A stretch of DNA of 64,000 nt from Pseudomonas extremaustralis (lineage in GTDB: Bacteria; Pseudomonadota; Gammaproteobacteria; Pseudomonadales; Pseudomonadaceae). The notes below the pieces were generated by a model that saw only the letters and a list, made by a program, of their open reading frames with translations, made no database searches and had not been told where the DNA came from. Both the position numbers and the translations under genes were made by a program. Below are positions 29,954 through 38,987 of this stretch, in pieces (within the stretch, counting starts at the first letter, position 1; the number at the start of each line of letters is the position of its first letter). Where the stretch lies: assembly GCF_900102035.1 (NCBI RefSeq), contig NZ_LT629689.1:6610330-6674329 (forward strand), read 5' to 3'.

Positions 29954-30886
29954 ATGGCAGGTGTAATGGATTCAGTAAACCAGCGTACACAGCTGGTAGG
30001 GCAGAATCGCCTGGAGTTGTTGCTTTTCCGTCTCGACGGCAAGCAGCTATATGGCATCAACGTGTTCAAGGTGCGGGAAGTGCTGCAATGTCCCAAGCTG
30101 ACGATCATGCCCAAATCCAGCCCGGTGGTATGTGGGGTCGCCAATATCCGTGGCGCTACCATTCCGATTCTTGATCTGGCCCTGGCCACCAGTTCGGCAG
30201 GTCTGCAGGACCGCGAAAACCCGTTCGTGATCATTACCGAGTACAACACCAAGACCCAGGGGTTCCTGGTGCGCTCTGTGGAGCGCATCGTCAACATGAA
30301 CTGGGAAGAGATCCATCCACCACCCAAGGGCACTGGCCGCGATCACTACCTCACGGCCGTGACGCGGGTCGATAATCAATTGGTGGAAATCATCGACGTC
30401 GAGAAAATCCTCGCCGAAGTGGCCCCTACGTCGGAAGCGATTTCCGTCGGCGTGGTGGACGCTGACACGGCGCACAAGGCCATCTCGTTGCGTGTGCTGA
30501 CGGTGGATGACTCTTCAGTAGCGCGCAAGCAGGTCACCCGTTGCCTGCAAACCGTCGGCGTTGAAGTGGTGGCCCTCAATGACGGTCGCCAAGCGCTGGA
30601 TTATCTGCGCAAGCTGGTGGAGGAGGGCAAGAAGCCGGAAGACGAATTCTTGATGATGATCTCCGACATCGAAATGCCGGAAATGGATGGCTATACCCTC
30701 ACGGCCGAAATACGCAGCGACCCACGCATGCAAAAATTGCATATCATCCTGCATACTTCGCTGTCGGGCGTATTCAACCAGGCGATGGTCAAGAAGGTCG
30801 GTGCCGATGACTTCCTGGCCAAATTTCGTCCTGATGACCTGGCATCCCGGGTAGTCGACCGGATCAAGGCAGCAGATCACGGCTAG
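29954..30886 (+). CDS. cheV: Chemotaxis coupling protein CheV
   Basis: A 310-residue CheW-REC fusion. The CheW-like domain (about 15-160) has LLLFRLDGKQLYGINVFKVR and VVCGVANIRGATIPILDL; the receiver domain (about 180-310) has acidic residues in LTVDDS, the phosphoacceptor Asp in MMISDIEMPEMDG, Thr in ILHTSLSG and a Lys in LAKFRPDDL. It couples receptors to CheA and can act as a phosphate sink. TAGGAG precedes the ATG. It starts the cheV-cheR-flgBCDE run. Confidence 0.95.
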   Translation: MAGVMDSVNQRTQLVGQNRLELLLFRLDGKQLYGINVFKVREVLQCPKLTIMPKSSPVVCGVANIRGATIPILDLALATSSAGLQDRENPFVIITEYNTKTQGFLVRSVERIVNMNWEEIHPPPKGTGRDHYLTAVTRVDNQLVEIIDVEKILAEVAPTSEAISVGVVDADTAHKAISLRVLTVDDSSVARKQVTRCLQTVGVEVVALNDGRQALDYLRKLVEEGKKPEDEFLMMISDIEMPEMDGYTLTAEIRSDPRMQKLHIILHTSLSGVFNQAMVKKVGADDFLAKFRPDDLASRVVDRIKAADHG

Positions 30887-30929
30887 GGAATTTCTCCCGG
30901 GCGGTCACACGATTTAAGAGGCGGTATCA

Positions 30930-31757
30930 TTGTCTACGGGTAATTTGGATTTCGAACAGTTCCGGGTCTTCCTGGAGAAAGCCTGTGGCATATTGCTCGG
31001 TGAAAACAAGCAGTACCTGGTATCCAGCCGTCTCAATAAGCTGATGGAGCAGCAGGGCATCAAGTCTCTGGGTGAGTTGGTGCAGCGTATTCAGGGGCAG
31101 CCGCGCAGCGGGCTCAAGGAAATGGTGGTCGATGCCATGACCACCAATGAAACCCTGTGGTTTCGCGATACCTATCCCTTTGAAGTGCTCAAGAGCAAGG
31201 TGCTGCCGGAGGCCATCAAGGCCAGTCCTGGGCAGCGCTTGCGTATCTGGTCGGCTGCCTGCTCGTCGGGGCAGGAACCGTACTCGATTTCGATGGCCAT
31301 CGATGAGTTCGAGCGGACCAACATGGGCCAGCTTAAAGCCGGGGCGCAAATTGTCGCTACCGACCTGTCCGGCACCATGCTCACCAATTGCAAGACCGGC
31401 GAATACGACAGCCTGGCCCTGGGGCGCGGTTTGTCCCAGGAACGGCTGCAACGTTACTTCGACCCAAAAGGGGCGGGGCGCTGGGCGATCAAGGCGCCGA
31501 TCAAGAACCGCGTGGAGTTTCGCTCGTTCAACCTGCTCGACAGCTATGCCAGCCTCGGCAAGTTCGACATGGTGTTCTGCCGCAACGTACTGATCTACTT
31601 TTCGGCCGAGGTGAAGAAGGACATCCTGCTGCGCATCCACGGAACCCTTAAGCGCGGCGGCTACCTGTTTCTCGGTGCGTCCGAGGCGCTCAATGGCCTG
31701 CCGGATCATTTCCAGATGGTGCAGTGCAGCCCGGGGATCATCTACCAGGCGAAGTAA
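30930..31757 (+). CDS. cheR: Chemotaxis methyltransferase CheR
   Basis: A 275-residue SAM-dependent enzyme that methylates glutamates on chemoreceptors. The N-terminal helical domain is followed by the Rossmann fold: TTNETLWFRDTYPFEVL, RIWSAACSSGQEPYSI (SAM site) and DMVFCRNVLIYFS. It starts with TTG at 30930, with AGAGG about 7 nt upstream; no ATG is suitably placed, so the rare start is accepted. It is 43 bp after cheV and followed by a REP pair. Confidence 0.94.
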   Translation: MSTGNLDFEQFRVFLEKACGILLGENKQYLVSSRLNKLMEQQGIKSLGELVQRIQGQPRSGLKEMVVDAMTTNETLWFRDTYPFEVLKSKVLPEAIKASPGQRLRIWSAACSSGQEPYSISMAIDEFERTNMGQLKAGAQIVATDLSGTMLTNCKTGEYDSLALGRGLSQERLQRYFDPKGAGRWAIKAPIKNRVEFRSFNLLDSYASLGKFDMVFCRNVLIYFSAEVKKDILLRIHGTLKRGGYLFLGASEALNGLPDHFQMVQCSPGIIYQAK

Positions 31758-31774
31758 GCCGTACGCAGACAAAG

Positions 31775-31863
31775 TGTGGGAGGGGGCTTGCTCCCGATAG
31801 CGGTGGTTCAGTTGATGTAGCTATCACTGATATACCGCTATCGGGAGCAAGCCCCCTCCCACA
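31775..31863. repeat. REP pair between cheR and flgB
   Basis: Perfect 30-bp inverted repeats (31775-31804 and 31834-31863) with a 29-bp spacer share their arm sequence with the element at 3641-3732. It probably separates the cheVR transcript from flgB. Confidence 0.9.
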
Positions 31864-31902
31864 TTTGTTTCTGCGGCAAAGCTGAAAAAAACGGCAATCC
31901 CA

Positions 31903-31951
31903 TTGCCGCTTTACTGGCACTACGCGGAAACCGGTTGCCGCTTTTCTGGCA
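31903..31951 (+). promoter_or_regulatory. Direct repeats upstream of the flgB sigma-54 promoter (candidate enhancer-binding sites)
   Basis: TTGCCGCTTTACTGGCA (31903-31919) and TTGCCGCTTTTCTGGCA (31935-31951) differ at one base and are 32 bp apart, three helical turns. They lie 55-100 bp upstream of the -24 element, where enhancer-binding proteins such as FleR or FleQ bind. A hairpin CGGCAAT-CCC-ATTGCCG overlaps the first copy, and ATTGCCGCCGGCAAT follows the second. Confidence 0.5.
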
Positions 31952-32003
31952 TTGCCGCCGGCAATTTTCGCGCAAGCCCTTGATTTACGGGGCTGTCAAA
32001 CAT

Positions 32004-32019
32004 TGGCATGGGCCTTGCT
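32004..32019 (+). promoter_or_regulatory. Sigma-54 promoter of flgBCDE
   Basis: TTGGCATGGGCCTTGCTA contains GG (32005-32006), 10 bp, then GC (32017-32018), close to the sigma-54 consensus. It lies 45 bp before the flgB ATG, as expected for RpoN-dependent flagellar genes. Confidence 0.85.
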
Positions 32020-32063
32020 ATAACCCTGTTAACGAACAGCAGGTCAGCCTAAAGGTTTCCGCC

Positions 32064-32471
32064 ATGAGCATCAGCTTCGATAAAGCGCTCGGTATCCACG
32101 AACAAGCCCTGGGCTTTCGCGCCCAGCGTGCCGAAGTCCTGGCCAACAACATTGCCAACGCCGACACCCCGAACTACAAGGCTCTGGACCTGGACTTCTC
32201 CGCCGTGCTCGCCGCACAGCAGGATAAGACCAAGAACGGCACCTTCGCCTTGAATATGACCAACAGCCGTCATATCGAAGCGCAAGGCCTGAGCAGTGGG
32301 GACGAGTCGCTGCTGTATCGCACGCCGATGCAGCCGTCGATCGACCAGAACACCGTCGACGCCCAGCTGGAGCAATCGGCCTACGCCGAGAACTCGGTGA
32401 ACTTCCAGGCCAGCTTTACCCTGCTCAACAGTAAATTCAAAGGGCTGATGTCAGCCCTGCGTGGAGAGTAA
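32064..32471 (+). CDS. flgB: Flagellar proximal rod protein FlgB
   Basis: A 135-residue rod subunit in the periplasmic part of the basal body. The N-terminal helix signature LGFRAQRAEVLANNIANADT is that of axial proteins, and the C-terminal helix is NSVNFQASFTLLNSKFKGLM. The frame is open to 31935, but AAAGG about 8 nt before the ATG at 32064, downstream of the sigma-54 promoter, gives the normal length. Confidence 0.95.
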   Translation: MSISFDKALGIHEQALGFRAQRAEVLANNIANADTPNYKALDLDFSAVLAAQQDKTKNGTFALNMTNSRHIEAQGLSSGDESLLYRTPMQPSIDQNTVDAQLEQSAYAENSVNFQASFTLLNSKFKGLMSALRGE

Positions 32472-32474
32472 GCC

Positions 32475-32918
32475 ATGTCCTTAGCCAGTGTTTTCAATAT
32501 TGCCGGCAGTGGCATGAGCGCGCAGACCACGCGCTTGAACACCGTCGCCAGTAACATCGCCAACGCCGAGACTGTGTCTTCGAGCATTGACCAGACCTAC
32601 CGCGCCCGTCACCCGGTGTTCGCCACCATGTTCCAGGGCGGCCAGAGCGGTGGCAGCGATTCGTTGTTCCAGAACAAGGATGCCGCAGGGTCTGGCGTGC
32701 AGGTACTCGGCGTGGTTGAAGACCAGAGCAATCTGGAAGCCCGCTACGAGCCTAACCACCCGGCGGCCAACGAAAAAGGCTACGTGTACTACCCGAACGT
32801 CAACGTGGTCGAGGAAATGGCCGACATGATTTCCGCCAGCCGCTCGTTCCAGACCAACGCGGAAATGATGAACACCGCCAAAACCATGATGCAGAAGGTC
32901 CTGACCCTGGGTCAGTGA
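32475..32918 (+). CDS. flgC: Flagellar rod protein FlgC
   Basis: A 147-residue rod subunit with the axial signature SGMSAQTTRLNTVASNIANA and the conserved C-terminus MADMISASRSFQTNAEMMNT. It starts 3 bp after flgB with GGAG in front, and is followed 16 bp later by flgD, so flgBCDE is one operon. Confidence 0.95.
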   Translation: MSLASVFNIAGSGMSAQTTRLNTVASNIANAETVSSSIDQTYRARHPVFATMFQGGQSGGSDSLFQNKDAAGSGVQVLGVVEDQSNLEARYEPNHPAANEKGYVYYPNVNVVEEMADMISASRSFQTNAEMMNTAKTMMQKVLTLGQ

Positions 32919-32934
32919 TAAGGGGCGCCAAATA

Positions 32935-33660
32935 ATGGCCATTGTTGATACGTCTACCAACACAGCGGTCCAGGACCTTTTCAACACCAAGGTCAAGACT
33001 GCGACAGACAACACCAGCATCGCCGCCGCGACCAGTGCGGCGACGGGTAACCAATCGCTGGGCAAGGATGCGTTCCTGCAATTGCTGGTGACACAACTGA
33101 AAAACCAGAATCCGCTGTCGCCTCAGGACAACGGTGCATTCGTGGCCCAGCTGGCACAGTTCAGCAGCCTGGAAGGCATCAACACCCTGAACGATTCGGT
33201 GAATGCGATCTCCAGCAACTTCAGCTCCTCGCAAGCGCTGCAGGCTTCTTCGCTGGTAGGGCGTTCGATCATCACCCAGACCGACAAGGCCTTGGTGGAC
33301 ACAAGCAAGAGCATGACCGGTTCGGTCGCGGTGACTGCGGCAACGGGCAACGTGTCCGTCAAGATCACCGATGCAAGCGGCGCTGTGGTGCGCACCATTG
33401 ATATGGGCGCCCAGAGTGCTGGCACTTCCAGCTTCATCTGGGATGGCAAGACCGATGCGGGTGATGTTGCTCCCGCCGGTACTTACACCTTCGCGGCGAC
33501 CACCAAGAGTGACAGCGGCGACTCGGTGGCCCTGGCGACTTCGCTGCCGGCAACGGTGACCAGTGTGACGTTGAGCCAGACCGGCGGCGAAATGGTGCTG
33601 AACCTTGCCGGTGGCATGGGCAGCGTCAAGCTCTCGCAAATTCAGACTATCGGTACATAG
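32935..33660 (+). CDS. flgD: Flagellar hook cap protein FlgD
   Basis: A 241-residue hook-assembly scaffold. The conserved N-terminal part GKDAFLQLLVTQLKNQNPLS and then FVAQLAQFSSLEGI is followed by a Ser/Thr-rich linker and an FlgD Ig-like domain (FIWDGKTDAGDVAPAGTYTF). It caps the growing hook and is exported by the flagellar type III system, hence no signal peptide. Confidence 0.94.
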   Translation: MAIVDTSTNTAVQDLFNTKVKTATDNTSIAAATSAATGNQSLGKDAFLQLLVTQLKNQNPLSPQDNGAFVAQLAQFSSLEGINTLNDSVNAISSNFSSSQALQASSLVGRSIITQTDKALVDTSKSMTGSVAVTAATGNVSVKITDASGAVVRTIDMGAQSAGTSSFIWDGKTDAGDVAPAGTYTFAATTKSDSGDSVALATSLPATVTSVTLSQTGGEMVLNLAGGMGSVKLSQIQTIGT

Positions 33661-33691
33661 AGCCGGCTAAATACGGCAGAGGGAGAGAAAC

Positions 33692-35008
33692 ATGTCTTTT
33701 AATATCGGCCTTAGCGGCCTCTATGCGGCCAACAAACAGCTGGACGTAACTGGCAACAACATCGCCAACGTCGCGACCACTGGCTTCAAATCGTCCCGCG
33801 CGGAATTCGCCGACATCTACGCCGCGTCCAAGCTGGGCACCGGCCAGAACAGCGTCGGTAACGGTGTGAACCTGGCTGCGGTGTCCCAGCAATTCACCCA
33901 GGGCGACGTCAACAACAGTGGCGGCATCCTGGACATGGCGATCCAGGGCGGTGGCTTCTTCGTTCAGAAGGGCAGCGACGGTTCGCTGGAATACACCCGT
34001 AGCGGTGCCTTCCGTGCGGACAAAGACGGCTACATCACCAACAACACCGGCACTTCGCGCCTGCAAGGCTACGCTGCGGATACCAACGGCAAGATCGTCA
34101 AGGGTGGCTTGGTCGACCTGCAACTCAACTTGTCGAACCTGCCGCCAAAAGCTTCCAGCACCGTGGACTCTACCAGTAACCTGAACTCCTCGGAGGTGGT
34201 GATCGACCAGGTGGCCAAGCCATTCAACCCAAGCGACACCAGTACCTTCACCACCCAGTACAGCACCACCTTGTACGATACCCAAGGCAACGCTCACCCG
34301 ATGGTGCAGTACTTGGTGAAGACGGGTTCGAACCAATGGAACTCCTACACCCTGATCGACGGCCGTAACCCTGATGGTACCCCGATCAGTGGCGCAGGCG
34401 CGGTGGCACCCGTTGCGTCGACCCTGACATTCGACACCGGCGGTAAGCTCACGGGTGTGGTTACCCCGCCTAGCGCGGTCTCCAACACCACGCTGACCAT
34501 TTCCAACTGGGTACCGGGTACCGTGACCAACGGTGTATGGACTGCTAACGGTGCCGCGGCCAATGCCGGTGGTATTGCGGTCAATATGGCGAATATCACC
34601 CAGTACAACTCGGCCAGCTACCGCAACCCACCGGTCACCGATGGTTATGCCACCGGCCAGATCACCGGCTTGAAAATCGACGGCAGCGGCGTACTGTTCG
34701 CCACGTTCAGCAACCAGCAGAGCAAGGCCATCGGCCAGATCTCCCTGGCCAGCTTCAATAACGAACAGGGCCTGCAGCCATCGGGTGGCACGACTTGGAG
34801 AGAGACCTTCGCCTCGGGCCAGCCGGGTTATGACACCCCTCAAGCCGGTACCCTGGGCTCGATCGTGGCCAACTCCCTGGAGAACTCCAACGTCAACCTG
34901 ACCAACGAGCTGGTGGACCTGATCAAGGCCCAGAGCAACTATCAGGCGAACGCCAAGACCATCTCCACCCAGAGCACCATCATGCAGACCATCATTCAGA
35001 TGACCTGA
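33692..35008 (+). CDS. flgE: Flagellar hook protein FlgE
   Basis: A 438-residue hook subunit. The N-terminal helix (LSGLYAANKQLDVTGNNIAN) and the C-terminal helix (LVDLIKAQSNYQANAKTIST) are the conserved coiled-coil ends; the central domains are variable Ser/Thr/Asn-rich beta structure. GAGAG precedes the ATG. Two hairpins follow, and flgF, the usual next gene, is absent: the operon ends here against convergent nrdA. Confidence 0.95.
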   Translation: MSFNIGLSGLYAANKQLDVTGNNIANVATTGFKSSRAEFADIYAASKLGTGQNSVGNGVNLAAVSQQFTQGDVNNSGGILDMAIQGGGFFVQKGSDGSLEYTRSGAFRADKDGYITNNTGTSRLQGYAADTNGKIVKGGLVDLQLNLSNLPPKASSTVDSTSNLNSSEVVIDQVAKPFNPSDTSTFTTQYSTTLYDTQGNAHPMVQYLVKTGSNQWNSYTLIDGRNPDGTPISGAGAVAPVASTLTFDTGGKLTGVVTPPSAVSNTTLTISNWVPGTVTNGVWTANGAAANAGGIAVNMANITQYNSASYRNPPVTDGYATGQITGLKIDGSGVLFATFSNQQSKAIGQISLASFNNEQGLQPSGGTTWRETFASGQPGYDTPQAGTLGSIVANSLENSNVNLTNELVDLIKAQSNYQANAKTISTQSTIMQTIIQMT

Positions 35009-35028
35009 TGCGGTAGCGCTCCACAATA

Positions 35029-35106
35029 AGCCCCTCGAAAGAGGGGCTATTGAGAGGCCTCCTCCAACACCCTGCGAAGGCTGAGCTTTCGCAGGGTGTT
35101 TTGTTT
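35029..35106 (+). terminator. Double terminator after flgE
   Basis: AGCCCCTC-GAAA-GAGGGGCT (35029-35048) is followed by AACACCCTGCGAA...TTCGCAGGGTGTT (35066-35100) and then TTGTTTT. The second stem, 13 bp, is strong. Confidence 0.9.
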
Positions 35107-35250
35107 TCGCAGGCCATCATCATGAGTGAGCCAGCACTGATTTCACGGTCGGTCTAAGTCGAAGCATCGGGTTTATTGTGGCCAGCCCGCTCTCCACAGC
35201 AAATCTGCCTCCCATGGAGCCCCCAAAAAGTAAAACCGCAGGCAAAAGAA

Positions 35251-35285
35251 AGCCCCCGGCAAACCCAGTGGGTCTGTCGGGGGCT
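35251..35285 (-). terminator. Terminator after nrdA
   Basis: On the minus strand AGCCCCCG...CGGGGGCT is followed by TTCTTTT, 37 bp past the nrdA stop. Between it and the flgE terminators (35107-35250) I see no gene. Confidence 0.8.
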
Positions 35286-35321
35286 TCTCATGCAGCGCCT
35301 TGGGGCGCCTGCCGGCTCAGC

Positions 35322-38213
35322 TTATTGGCAAGCTTCACAATCCGGCTCGTCGATCGCACAGGCCTTTGGCACTGGTGCCGGGCCGGCCGGTGCGGCGAGC
35401 ACCGAGTCATCACCGTGGTTGCCGCTGGAAACCGCGTTCAGCTTACCGGTGTTGATGGTCGACTTCTCGGTGCTGGTCGCGGCCAGGGCACGGAGGTAGT
35501 AAGTGGTTTTCAGGCCGCGGTACCAGGCCATGCGGTAGGTCACGTCGAGCTTCTTGCCCGAAGCGCCGGCGATGTACAGGTTCAGCGACTGCGCCTGGTC
35601 GATCCACTTCTGGCGACGGCTGGCGGCGTCAACGATCCACTTGGTGTCCACTTCGAAGGCGGTCGCGTAGAGCTCTTTGAGTTCTTGCGGGATGCGTTCG
35701 ATCTGCTGCACGGAACCGTCGTAGTACTTCAGGTCGTTGATCATGACCGAGTCCCACAGGCCGCGGGCTTTCAGGTCGCGAACCAGGTACGGGTTGATCA
35801 CGGTGAATTCGCCCGACAGGTTCGATTTCACATACAGGTTCTGGTAGGTCGGTTCGATCGACTGCGATACGCCGGTGATGTTGGCGATGGTGGCGGTCGG
35901 TGCGATGGCCATGATGTTCGAGTTACGAATACCTTTTTGCACGCGGGCACGTACCGGCGCCCAGTCCAGGGATTCGTTCAGGTCAACGTCGATGTACTTC
36001 TGGCCGCGCTGCGCGATCAGGATCTGTTGCGAATCCAGCGGCAGGATGCCTTTGGACCACAGCGAACCCTGGAACGTCTCGTAGGCGCCACGCTCGTCGG
36101 CCAGGTCGCAGGACGCCTGGATCGCGTAGTAGCTGACCGCTTCCATGGACTTGTCGGCGAACTCGACCGCTGCGTCCGAACCGTAAGGAATGTGCTGCAG
36201 GTACAAAGCGTCCTGGAAGCCCATGATCCCCAGGCCGACCGGGCGGTGCTTGAAGTTGGAGTTCTGCGCCTGTGGCACCGAGTAGTAGTTGATGTCGATC
36301 ACGTTATCGAGCATGCGAACGGCGGTGTTGACGGTGCGGGCAAGCTTTACGGTGTCCAGCTTGCCGTTGACGATGTGGTTCGGCAGGTTGATCGAGCCCA
36401 GGTTGCAAACGGCGATCTCGTCCTTGTTGGTGTTCAAGGTGATCTCGGTGCACAGGTTCGAGCTGTGGACCACGCCCACGTGCTGCTGCGGGCTGCGCAG
36501 GTTGCACGGGTCTTTGAAGGTCAGCCATGGGTGGCCGGTTTCGAACAGCATGGACAGCATTTTGCGCCACAGGTCTTTGGCCTGGATGGTCTTGAACAGC
36601 TTGACCTTGCCTGGGTATTCGGTGAGGGCTTCGTAGTACTCGTAGCGCTCTTCGAAGGCCTTGCCGGTCAGGTCGTGAAGGTCCGGTACTTCGGAGGGCG
36701 AGAACAGGGTCCACTTGCCGTCGTCGAAGACACGCTTCATGAACAGGTCAGGAATCCAGTTGGCGGTGTTCATGTCGTGGGTACGACGACGGTCATCGCC
36801 GGTGTTCTTGCGCAGCTCGATGAACTCTTCAATGTCCATGTGCCAGGTTTCCAGGTAGGCACAGACAGCGCCCTTGCGCTTGCCACCCTGGTTGACCGCT
36901 ACGGCGGTGTCGTTGACGACTTTCAGGAACGGTACGACGCCCTGGGACTTGCCGTTGGTGCCCTTGATGTACGAACCCAGTGCGCGCACCGGGGTCCAGT
37001 CGTTACCCAGGCCGCCGGCGAATTTGGACAACATGGCGTTGTCGTGGATCGCGTGGTAGATGCCCGACAGGTCGTCCGGCACGGTGGTCAGGTAGCAGCT
37101 CGACAGCTGTGGACGCAGGGTGCCGGCGTTGAACAGGGTCGGGGTCGACGACATGTAGTCGAAGGACGACAGCAGGTTGTAGAACTCGATGGCGCGGTCT
37201 TCTTTGTGCTTCTCTTCGATCGCCAGGCCCATGGCCACGCGCATGAAGAACACTTGCGGCAGTTCGAAGCGGATACCGTCCTTGTGGATGAAGTAACGGT
37301 CGTACAGGGTTTGCAGGCCCAGGTAGGTGAACTGCTGGTCGCGCTCGTGGTTGATCGCCTTGCCGAGTTTTTCCAGGTCGAAAGTCGCCAGGACCGGGTT
37401 CAGCAATTCGTATTCGATACCCTTGGCGATGTAGGCCGGCAGGGCCTTGGCGTACAGGTCGGCCATCTCGTGGTGGGTGGCGCTGTCGGCCACGCCGAGG
37501 AAGCCCAGGCCTTCGGCACGCAGGGTGTCCATCAGCAGGCGTGCGGTCACGAACGAGTAGTTCGGTTCGCGCTCAACCAGGGTACGGGCGGTCATCACCA
37601 GGGCGGTGTTGACGTCGGTCAGGGCCACGCCGTCGTACAGGTTCTTCAGGGTCTCGCGCTGGATCAGGTCGCCGTCGACTTCTTCCAGGCCTTCGCAGGC
37701 TTCGGTGATGATGGTGTTCAGGCGGCCCAGGTCCAGAGGGGCAAAGGTGCCGTCGGCTAGGGTGATGCGGATCGAGGGGTGCGCTTGTACGGCGGCTTCT
37801 TGCGGGGAGCGTACGGCACGTTCCTTGGCGCGCGAATCACGGTAGATCACGTAGTCGCGGGCGACTTTCTGCTCGCCGGCACGCATCAGGGCCAGTTCGA
37901 CCTGGTCCTGGATTTCTTCGATGTGGATGGTGCCGCCCGACGGCATGCGACGCTTGAAGGTCGCGGTAACTTGTTCGGTCAGGCGGGCAACGGTGTCGTG
38001 GATGCGCGACGACGCGGCAGCGGTGCCGCCTTCAACTGCAAGAAACGCTTTGGTGATGGCGACGGTGATTTTGTCATCGGTGTAAGGAACGACAGTGCCG
38101 TTACGCTTGATCACGCGCAGTTGGCCGGGTGCAGTGGCGGACAGATCCATATTCGAATCAGCGGCCTGCGGCACGGAGCCCTGCGGGTTCTCGCGAGTTG
38201 TGTCGGTTTGCAT
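35322..38213 (-). CDS. nrdA: Class Ia ribonucleotide reductase, large subunit NrdA
   Basis: A 963-residue aerobic reductase alpha chain that makes deoxyribonucleotides with the radical from NrdB. It has an N-terminal ATP-cone (RVIKRNGTVVPYTDDKITVA) and a second, degenerate cone near residues 145-240 (IRITLADGTFAPLDLGRLNT), the two-cone layout known for Pseudomonas. The redox cysteines appear in LSSCYLTTVPDD and SSNLCTEITLN, and the C-terminal shuttle pair in DEPDCEACQ. The ATG at 38213 (MQTDTTREN) gives this length; an upstream Met at 38231 is less likely. nrdB does not follow. Confidence 0.96.
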   Translation of the reverse strand: MQTDTTRENPQGSVPQAADSNMDLSATAPGQLRVIKRNGTVVPYTDDKITVAITKAFLAVEGGTAAASSRIHDTVARLTEQVTATFKRRMPSGGTIHIEEIQDQVELALMRAGEQKVARDYVIYRDSRAKERAVRSPQEAAVQAHPSIRITLADGTFAPLDLGRLNTIITEACEGLEEVDGDLIQRETLKNLYDGVALTDVNTALVMTARTLVEREPNYSFVTARLLMDTLRAEGLGFLGVADSATHHEMADLYAKALPAYIAKGIEYELLNPVLATFDLEKLGKAINHERDQQFTYLGLQTLYDRYFIHKDGIRFELPQVFFMRVAMGLAIEEKHKEDRAIEFYNLLSSFDYMSSTPTLFNAGTLRPQLSSCYLTTVPDDLSGIYHAIHDNAMLSKFAGGLGNDWTPVRALGSYIKGTNGKSQGVVPFLKVVNDTAVAVNQGGKRKGAVCAYLETWHMDIEEFIELRKNTGDDRRRTHDMNTANWIPDLFMKRVFDDGKWTLFSPSEVPDLHDLTGKAFEERYEYYEALTEYPGKVKLFKTIQAKDLWRKMLSMLFETGHPWLTFKDPCNLRSPQQHVGVVHSSNLCTEITLNTNKDEIAVCNLGSINLPNHIVNGKLDTVKLARTVNTAVRMLDNVIDINYYSVPQAQNSNFKHRPVGLGIMGFQDALYLQHIPYGSDAAVEFADKSMEAVSYYAIQASCDLADERGAYETFQGSLWSKGILPLDSQQILIAQRGQKYIDVDLNESLDWAPVRARVQKGIRNSNIMAIAPTATIANITGVSQSIEPTYQNLYVKSNLSGEFTVINPYLVRDLKARGLWDSVMINDLKYYDGSVQQIERIPQELKELYATAFEVDTKWIVDAASRRQKWIDQAQSLNLYIAGASGKKLDVTYRMAWYRGLKTTYYLRALAATSTEKSTINTGKLNAVSSGNHGDDSVLAAPAGPAPVPKACAIDEPDCEACQ

Positions 38214-38581
38214 GGGGTGTTGTCTCCACATTCTGTATTTATTTGGGCACCATCACGGTGCCCACCGTTCCGTCCTGAAGCACTTACAGCAGGCCTGGGC
38301 CTGGCATAACAACTTCGGGACAGGAGGAAGAGAGCTATTCGCGCCGCTTCCATGCCGAAGTCTTCGGTTCGGAGCTCAAAGGCCCTTCGCCGTATTCCTG
38401 GTGGGTGACAGTTGCCAGGTTCAAGCACTGCAACACCCATACCGTCTTCCGCTGTTGGAGCTTGAAAACGGTTGCCATCCGCGTGCACGGTTTGGGCTTT
38501 GAAAAAATGCTTGGTTCAGGCCAAACAGGAGCAAGAAAGGGCTTGAGTTTCTCGTCTGATTTGTGTTTGGTCTTTTTGTCG

Positions 38582-38603
38582 AAAACCCTACATGTAGGGT
38601 TTT
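38582..38603. promoter_or_regulatory. Perfect 22-bp palindrome upstream of nrdA
   Basis: AAAACCCTACATG and its complement are centred between 38592 and 38593. The core CTACATGTAG agrees with the NrdR-box core CWATATATWG at 8 of 10 positions, but no second box three turns away is seen. A following T-run also makes it terminator-like on the plus strand. Confidence 0.45.
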
Positions 38604-38657
38604 TTTGGCGCCGAGCTACAAGATAATGCGTTTTGGAGGGCTTAGCAACGCACCGCC

Positions 38658-38666
38658 TGTGGATAA
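38658..38666 (-). promoter_or_regulatory. DnaA-box match upstream of nrdA
   Basis: TTATCCACA on the minus strand is a perfect consensus DnaA box, 445 bp upstream of nrdA. DnaA control of nrdAB is known in E. coli; here it is inference from one site. Confidence 0.45.
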
Positions 38667-38987
38667 CGTTGTGAGTAAAATGTGTATGAAACGTGGAACG
38701 CCCGTGTAGGCCGCAGTGCTGCTGGATTCAGCCGTTTGTCACTGAATATTCCAATATGAAAACAGCCGATTGGATTTTTGAGGGCGCGAACCCTATCACA
38801 AAAAAACGCGATCACCGAATGGATTTCCTGGCTTGTGTTGGTGGCTTGAGGCATGGCTACAATCGACTTCCGTTATGCCCTCAAAACATGACAAAAAGGG
38901 TATGCCTGGCGAAGATCAAAGCAGGAGCGAGCCCGCCCCGCACGCGATCGCGTCGGCCAGAAGAACTTATAACAATGAGGATCACCC

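Larger units (their letters stand above)
38214..38987. other. Long regulatory region between nrdA and the response-regulator gene
   Basis: This 774-bp divergent gap has no convincing gene; a forward frame of 120 codons near 38700 lacks a ribosome-binding site and family resemblance. It contains a 22-bp palindrome (38582-38603) and a DnaA-box match (38658-38666), listed separately, and a TACAAT near 38858 that could be a -10 for the two-component operon. Confidence 0.6.

Noticed and set aside
35178..37760. An 860-codon open frame on the plus strand opposite nrdA
   Set aside because: Antisense shadow of NrdA; its Val/Gly/Gln/His-rich translation has no family resemblance.
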